Source: Candidatus Bathyarchaeota archaeon
GTDB lineage: Archaea; Thermoproteota; Bathyarchaeia; Bathyarchaeales; Bathycorpusculaceae
Direction of reading: 5' to 3'
Assembly (NCBI GenBank): GCA_029881805.1
Contig: JAOULW010000008.1
Location: 1-64,000, forward strand
Length of the DNA stretch: 64,000 nt
Shown: positions 60,794 to 64,000 of the stretch, piece after piece
How positions within the stretch are numbered: the first letter of the stretch is position 1
Layout: the number at the start of each line of letters is the position of its first letter
The notes under the pieces: model-generated
The model's input: the letters and a program-made list of their open reading frames with translations, nothing else
Databases searched by the model: none
Told to the model about the DNA's origin: nothing
Program-made: the position numbers and the translations under genes

Positions 60794-61603
60794 CTAATAG
60801 ATAAATCTGTACGAAATTATCGTTAGGGCCAAGCTTGCTGTAAAAGCTAGAACCCATATTTTCTTGTTCCACAAAAAGACTTTGAACCCGTCAAGTATTC
60901 CGAAAGGAATCAGGTTGAAAATAGCTATCCACGCGTTAAAAGCAGCTCCGAGCGAAAACATCAGATCATATTGTGGAATAAGAACCACGGTCATCAAAAA
61001 TATTGCTGACAATGTAATGTTTGTTGCCGGTCCAGCTATGGATATTTTTCCCATACTTTCTCTGTCGACAAATCCAGCCACCATAACTGCGCCTGGGGAT
61101 ATAATTTTGAAAAGCGGTGAGATTATGGAAATTAGAGTTAAGATTGCACCCATGAATGTCAGTCTAAACTCTGCCCACAGACCTTTCTTTTGTGCGGCTA
61201 TTTTGTGCGCTATTTCATGTATGAAAAAAGATCCTGTCAAAATTGCTGCAAATAGAGTCAACATGTAAGGTCCTCCTATTTCAGCGTAGATATTTGGGAA
61301 CATTCCCGCCGATAACCCAATGCCCATGACAAGTAGTGCAGCTATCGCTAAATGTCTGATTTCCTTGTCGCTGAAATATATGTTTTTGCGAACCGTTCCA
61401 AGTGGTGCATATGAAACTGTGTAATCATACGATTTTTGCCTTTGAACTGCTTTTGCTTGAGCTTCTTCTCTGGGGACGCGTGCTAGTTCCCTTCGTGGAC
61501 ATTCGTGGTTTTCAGGCAAACGATGTTCAGAACAGAAATAGCCTCCACAGTATGGACACTTGAAAGGTAGGAACGCTTCTTGTCCGCATTTCTGACATTT
61601 CAT
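60794..61603 (-). CDS. AN1-type zinc finger fused to a site-2 protease (M50)
   Basis: A 269-residue protein. Residues 1-36 are an AN1-like zinc finger (CQKCGQ, CPYCGGYFCSEHRLPENHEC). About residues 85-265 form an M50 membrane protease: FFIHEIAHKIAAQKKG near 127 is the HExxH site and NLIPFGILDGFKVF near 235 supplies the Asp ligand. M50 enzymes cut membrane proteins within the bilayer. The N-terminal finger may recruit a substrate or partner. All catalytic residues are present. Confidence 0.88.
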   Translation of the reverse strand: MKCQKCGQEAFLPFKCPYCGGYFCSEHRLPENHECPRRELARVPREEAQAKAVQRQKSYDYTVSYAPLGTVRKNIYFSDKEIRHLAIAALLVMGIGLSAGMFPNIYAEIGGPYMLTLFAAILTGSFFIHEIAHKIAAQKKGLWAEFRLTFMGAILTLISIISPLFKIISPGAVMVAGFVDRESMGKISIAGPATNITLSAIFLMTVVLIPQYDLMFSLGAAFNAWIAIFNLIPFGILDGFKVFLWNKKIWVLAFTASLALTIISYRFIY

Positions 61604-61768
61604 GTTTGTTGCAGCCTTTTGTAAGATGCTGTAGGTTGATCTTTTATCTGTTTATATGTTTCCGTAAGGAATTGAAAAATTATGAATAACTCAATGCACT
61701 AAACACTTAAGACTAACCGCAGTAAGCTAAATCAGAGCTACCATTCAAAGAGATGGAGGAAGGAATAT

Positions 61769-62974
61769 TTGAAGGCTTTCAGTTTTGTTCATGCCGCGGA
61801 TTTACATCTGGGTTATTCCCAGTATGGCTTAGAAGCCAGGCGCGAAGACTTTGATAAAGCTTTTGAAGAACTGGTCAGCAAGACAATCGAGCTGAAACCA
61901 GATTTTATGATCATTGCCGGCGATTTGTTCCATCATGCTCGCCCATCTAATGCAACATTAGAGAATGCTATCAGAAACTTTAGTCGCTTACGTGAAGCTG
62001 GGGTTCCTGTCTTGACTGTTGATGGTTCGCATGATTCAGCACCTAATATTGTAACGGGCACAATTCTGAATCCTCTGGACAGTGCTGGGCTAATTTGTCA
62101 TTTGCCGAGACACAATCGTGCCTGTTGGCGAAAGCAAGAGTGCTGCTATGTTTACGGTGTGCCAAACTACAGGACTAGACGCAAAACTGAGGAGTTGCTC
62201 CCAGCTTTCATGGAACAAAACAAGCCGACCCCAGACCAATCCCTGTTCAACATTTTCGTTTTCCACATGGCATTAGATCTTCCAAGCGTCAAACCTCCAT
62301 ACATGGAAGCTGAAGCTTCGCCTGAACTTGTGCCCGAAGGCTTCAATTATTATGCTGCTGGACATATACATTCACGCTATAGAGAAAATTTCAAGACAGG
62401 GTTGCTGATCTACAGCGGATGTACTGAAACTGTCAACTACGATGAGGCTAAAGACAAAAAAGGCTTCTACCACGTTAAGGTGGACGAAAAAGGCGAAATT
62501 ATACCAGAGTTCATAGAACTTGAATCTCCACGCAAATTCATTGTTTTAGAACAAGATTTCACAGGCTTGACTTCCTCGAGAATTACGGAGTCAGTTGTCC
62601 AGCTTGTTAAGGGAGCTGATGAAGAGGGAGTGATAATTATTCCCGTGTTGAAGGGAGTTCTGCCCGCTGAGGCGAGTCGTGCAGACGTGGATGTTGCCCT
62701 GATTAGAAGCACCGCAGAGAGGGCTTTGCTCGTGCATCCTATTGTTTTGCTGCGCGAAAGTGAGGTTTCTGAAGAAATTATTCGTTCAATATTCGAAGGC
62801 GAATCCAAGGATTTACGAACGAAGGCTTTCGAATATTTCCTGCAGATTTTCTCGGAACGCTACAGCCGTGATGAGGCCGAAAGGATAGCACGCATTGCAG
62901 TAAGTCTTGTTGAGCCACTAACCAAGAAACAAGAGGAAAAAGTGAAACAAACCATAGAGGAGTTCTTAAAATGA
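61769..62974 (+). CDS. mre11: DNA double-strand break repair nuclease Mre11
   Basis: A 401-residue protein from TTG, with GGAGGAAGG upstream. FVHAADLHLGY (motif I), IIAGDLFHHARPS (II), VDGSHDSAPN (III), FVFHMALD (IV) and YAAGHIHSR (V). In motif III the usual GNHD is GSHD, so the Asn that normally helps bind metal is Ser; the catalytic His is kept. It resects DNA ends with Rad50. Its stop overlaps the rad50 start (ATGA). Confidence 0.92.
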   Translation: MKAFSFVHAADLHLGYSQYGLEARREDFDKAFEELVSKTIELKPDFMIIAGDLFHHARPSNATLENAIRNFSRLREAGVPVLTVDGSHDSAPNIVTGTILNPLDSAGLICHLPRHNRACWRKQECCYVYGVPNYRTRRKTEELLPAFMEQNKPTPDQSLFNIFVFHMALDLPSVKPPYMEAEASPELVPEGFNYYAAGHIHSRYRENFKTGLLIYSGCTETVNYDEAKDKKGFYHVKVDEKGEIIPEFIELESPRKFIVLEQDFTGLTSSRITESVVQLVKGADEEGVIIIPVLKGVLPAEASRADVDVALIRSTAERALLVHPIVLLRESEVSEEIIRSIFEGESKDLRTKAFEYFLQIFSERYSRDEAERIARIAVSLVEPLTKKQEEKVKQTIEEFLK

Positions 62975-64000
62975 AGATCGAAATAGTTCAGCTAGAGAAC
63001 ATCCGCTCTCACGTAAAATCAACAGTGCCCTTCGCGAAAGGATTCAACTGTCTTGTAGGCGGCTTGGGCTGTGGAAAGTCCAGCATTTTGTACGCGGTAG
63101 ACTTCGCGTTGTTCGGAGAACCCCTTGGTAGAAGCTACGATTACCTACTCCGAGAAGACACAAACAACGGGAAAGTCATTGTCCAATTTATTCAAAACGG
63201 AAAAACCTACAAAATTTCCAGAGGTCTAAAAAGACGTGGAAAGGGCATAAGCCAGGATTTTGATGAATTGAAACTCTTCGAAGACGAAAGCGTGATAGCG
63301 AGTATTAACAGTGAGGCAGTAACTGAGCAACTTAGGGCATTGACTGGTTTGGAGAAGGAGCTTTTCCGTGAAATAGTGTGGGTTAGACAAGAACACTTGA
63401 AAGAACTCATTAATGCTCGGCCAAGAGAAAGGCAAACACGCTTAGACGAACTGTTTGGTTTATCAGACTACGAAACCGCGTGGAGTAATCTTGGAGGTTA
63501 TCAGAGAGAATATGAAGGAGAAAGGAAAGCCTATGAAAAAGACCCTGACATCGTTGGACTGGAAAACCTGAGCACAGAATACAATCGGACTATTGAGGAA
63601 TTTTCACTCATTGAAATCGAATTGCAGCAAGCGACGAAAAGATTGGATGAAGCCAAAAAATCCCTAGGAGAGGCTGACTCAAAGCTCAATACATTAGAGG
63701 AGCTTAAAGCCCAAATTGAAGAACTCAAACGCAAAGAGGCACAAATACTTGCAAACCTGACAAATGTAGAGGATACATCAGACTCCTTAGCTGAGAAAGT
63801 TGAGGACAAGAAAACCACCACAGAAAATTTGAAGCAACGATTGGGCGCTGCTGAAGCACAAATTGAGTCCCACAAAGCTGAGTTAAAGGAGATCGGACTA
63901 TATCCACCTATAGAGGCTCTGAGACAAAACTTAGCAACGTTTGACGACCAAATTTCCAGTCTCAAAGGTGAAAAAGAAGCGACTTTCAGAAACATGCAAA
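62971..64000 (+). CDS. rad50: DNA double-strand break repair ATPase Rad50 (3' end outside window)
   Basis: The first 343 residues are in the window. MKIEIVQLENIRSHVKSTVPFAKGFNCLVGGLGCGKSS contains Walker A (residues 30-38, GGLGCGKSS, with Cys between the two Gly). FREIVWVRQEHLKELI near 131-145 is the Q-loop region. From about 200 the long coiled coil begins. The Walker B, signature and zinc hook lie beyond the window. Coupled with mre11. Confidence 0.93.
   Translation, partial: MKIEIVQLENIRSHVKSTVPFAKGFNCLVGGLGCGKSSILYAVDFALFGEPLGRSYDYLLREDTNNGKVIVQFIQNGKTYKISRGLKRRGKGISQDFDELKLFEDESVIASINSEAVTEQLRALTGLEKELFREIVWVRQEHLKELINARPRERQTRLDELFGLSDYETAWSNLGGYQREYEGERKAYEKDPDIVGLENLSTEYNRTIEEFSLIEIELQQATKRLDEAKKSLGEADSKLNTLEELKAQIEELKRKEAQILANLTNVEDTSDSLAEKVEDKKTTTENLKQRLGAAEAQIESHKAELKEIGLYPPIEALRQNLATFDDQISSLKGEKEATFRNMQ

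Overview
The window looks like a piece of an archaeal chromosome, moderately AT-rich. The evidence is an Orc1/Cdc6 initiator, archaeal-length uS10, Mre11-Rad50, pyruvoyl-dependent arginine decarboxylase, a short archaeal triosephosphate isomerase, an archaeal-type CO dehydrogenase alpha subunit (CdhA), an archaeal SRP RNA, and TATA/BRE-like promoters with GTG and TTG starts. Bacterial-type PfkA phosphofructokinases beside a CdhA suggest an uncultured anaerobe of the Bathyarchaeia type. That assignment is inference, not something the sequence proves.

Layout. 0-4.2 kb: a partial HExxH protein, a desulforedoxin-like mini-protein, an Fe-S reductase and small membrane or regulatory genes. 4.4-7.8 kb: sugar-phosphate genes, with class II aldolase plus a PPi-type phosphofructokinase in an operon and a second, ATP-type phosphofructokinase facing them. 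8.6-11.5 kb: an ABC-2 exporter with a divergent PadR regulator. 11.5-17.4 kb: a TPR protein, membrane proteins and a QueG-like Fe-S protein. 17.5-31.9 kb: a redox/metallocofactor island. 32-39.5 kb: small regulators, membrane proteins, an MFS transporter, two acetyltransferases, a helicase remnant and most copies of a dispersed repeat. 39.8-40.1 kb: SRP RNA. 40.3-45.6 kb: galT, glycogen debranching enzyme, DUF89, tpiA and pdaD. 45.7-49.9 kb: orc1/cdc6 and moaC-moaB-moaA. 50-59.9 kb: an acetyltransferase, a phosphodiesterase, large surface proteins, a membrane winged-helix regulator, a glycosyltransferase and a HAD hydrolase. 60-64 kb: uS10, an AN1-zinc-finger/site-2 protease, mre11 and a truncated rad50.

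The most interesting region is the minus-strand run at about 30.2-19.7 kb. A Mrp/NBP35 ATPase, a [NiFe]-hydrogenase large subunit and a complete CdhA-type CODH follow one another with gaps of about 10 bases or less. They lead into two NifX-like proteins, a NifU-like scaffold, a DUF1847 protein, two MinD-type ATPases with inserted ferredoxins, a radical SAM enzyme and a ferredoxin. No hydrogenase small subunit and no other acetyl-CoA synthase subunit is visible. A divergent Lrp-type regulator with a five-cysteine tail sits next to two matching palindromes and probably controls the operon.

The second notable signal is a family of short palindromic repeats (core GGGGTAAAGTTTTA, at least 11 copies). 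They look like BRE/TATA promoters with palindromic flanks. One lies at the expected promoter position of the SRP RNA gene, and that promoter plus the RNA 5' end is duplicated 3 kb away. Several decayed genes (helicase, DUF4440, a multiply frameshifted remnant, a frameshifted metallo-beta-lactamase) lie in the same parts of the window.
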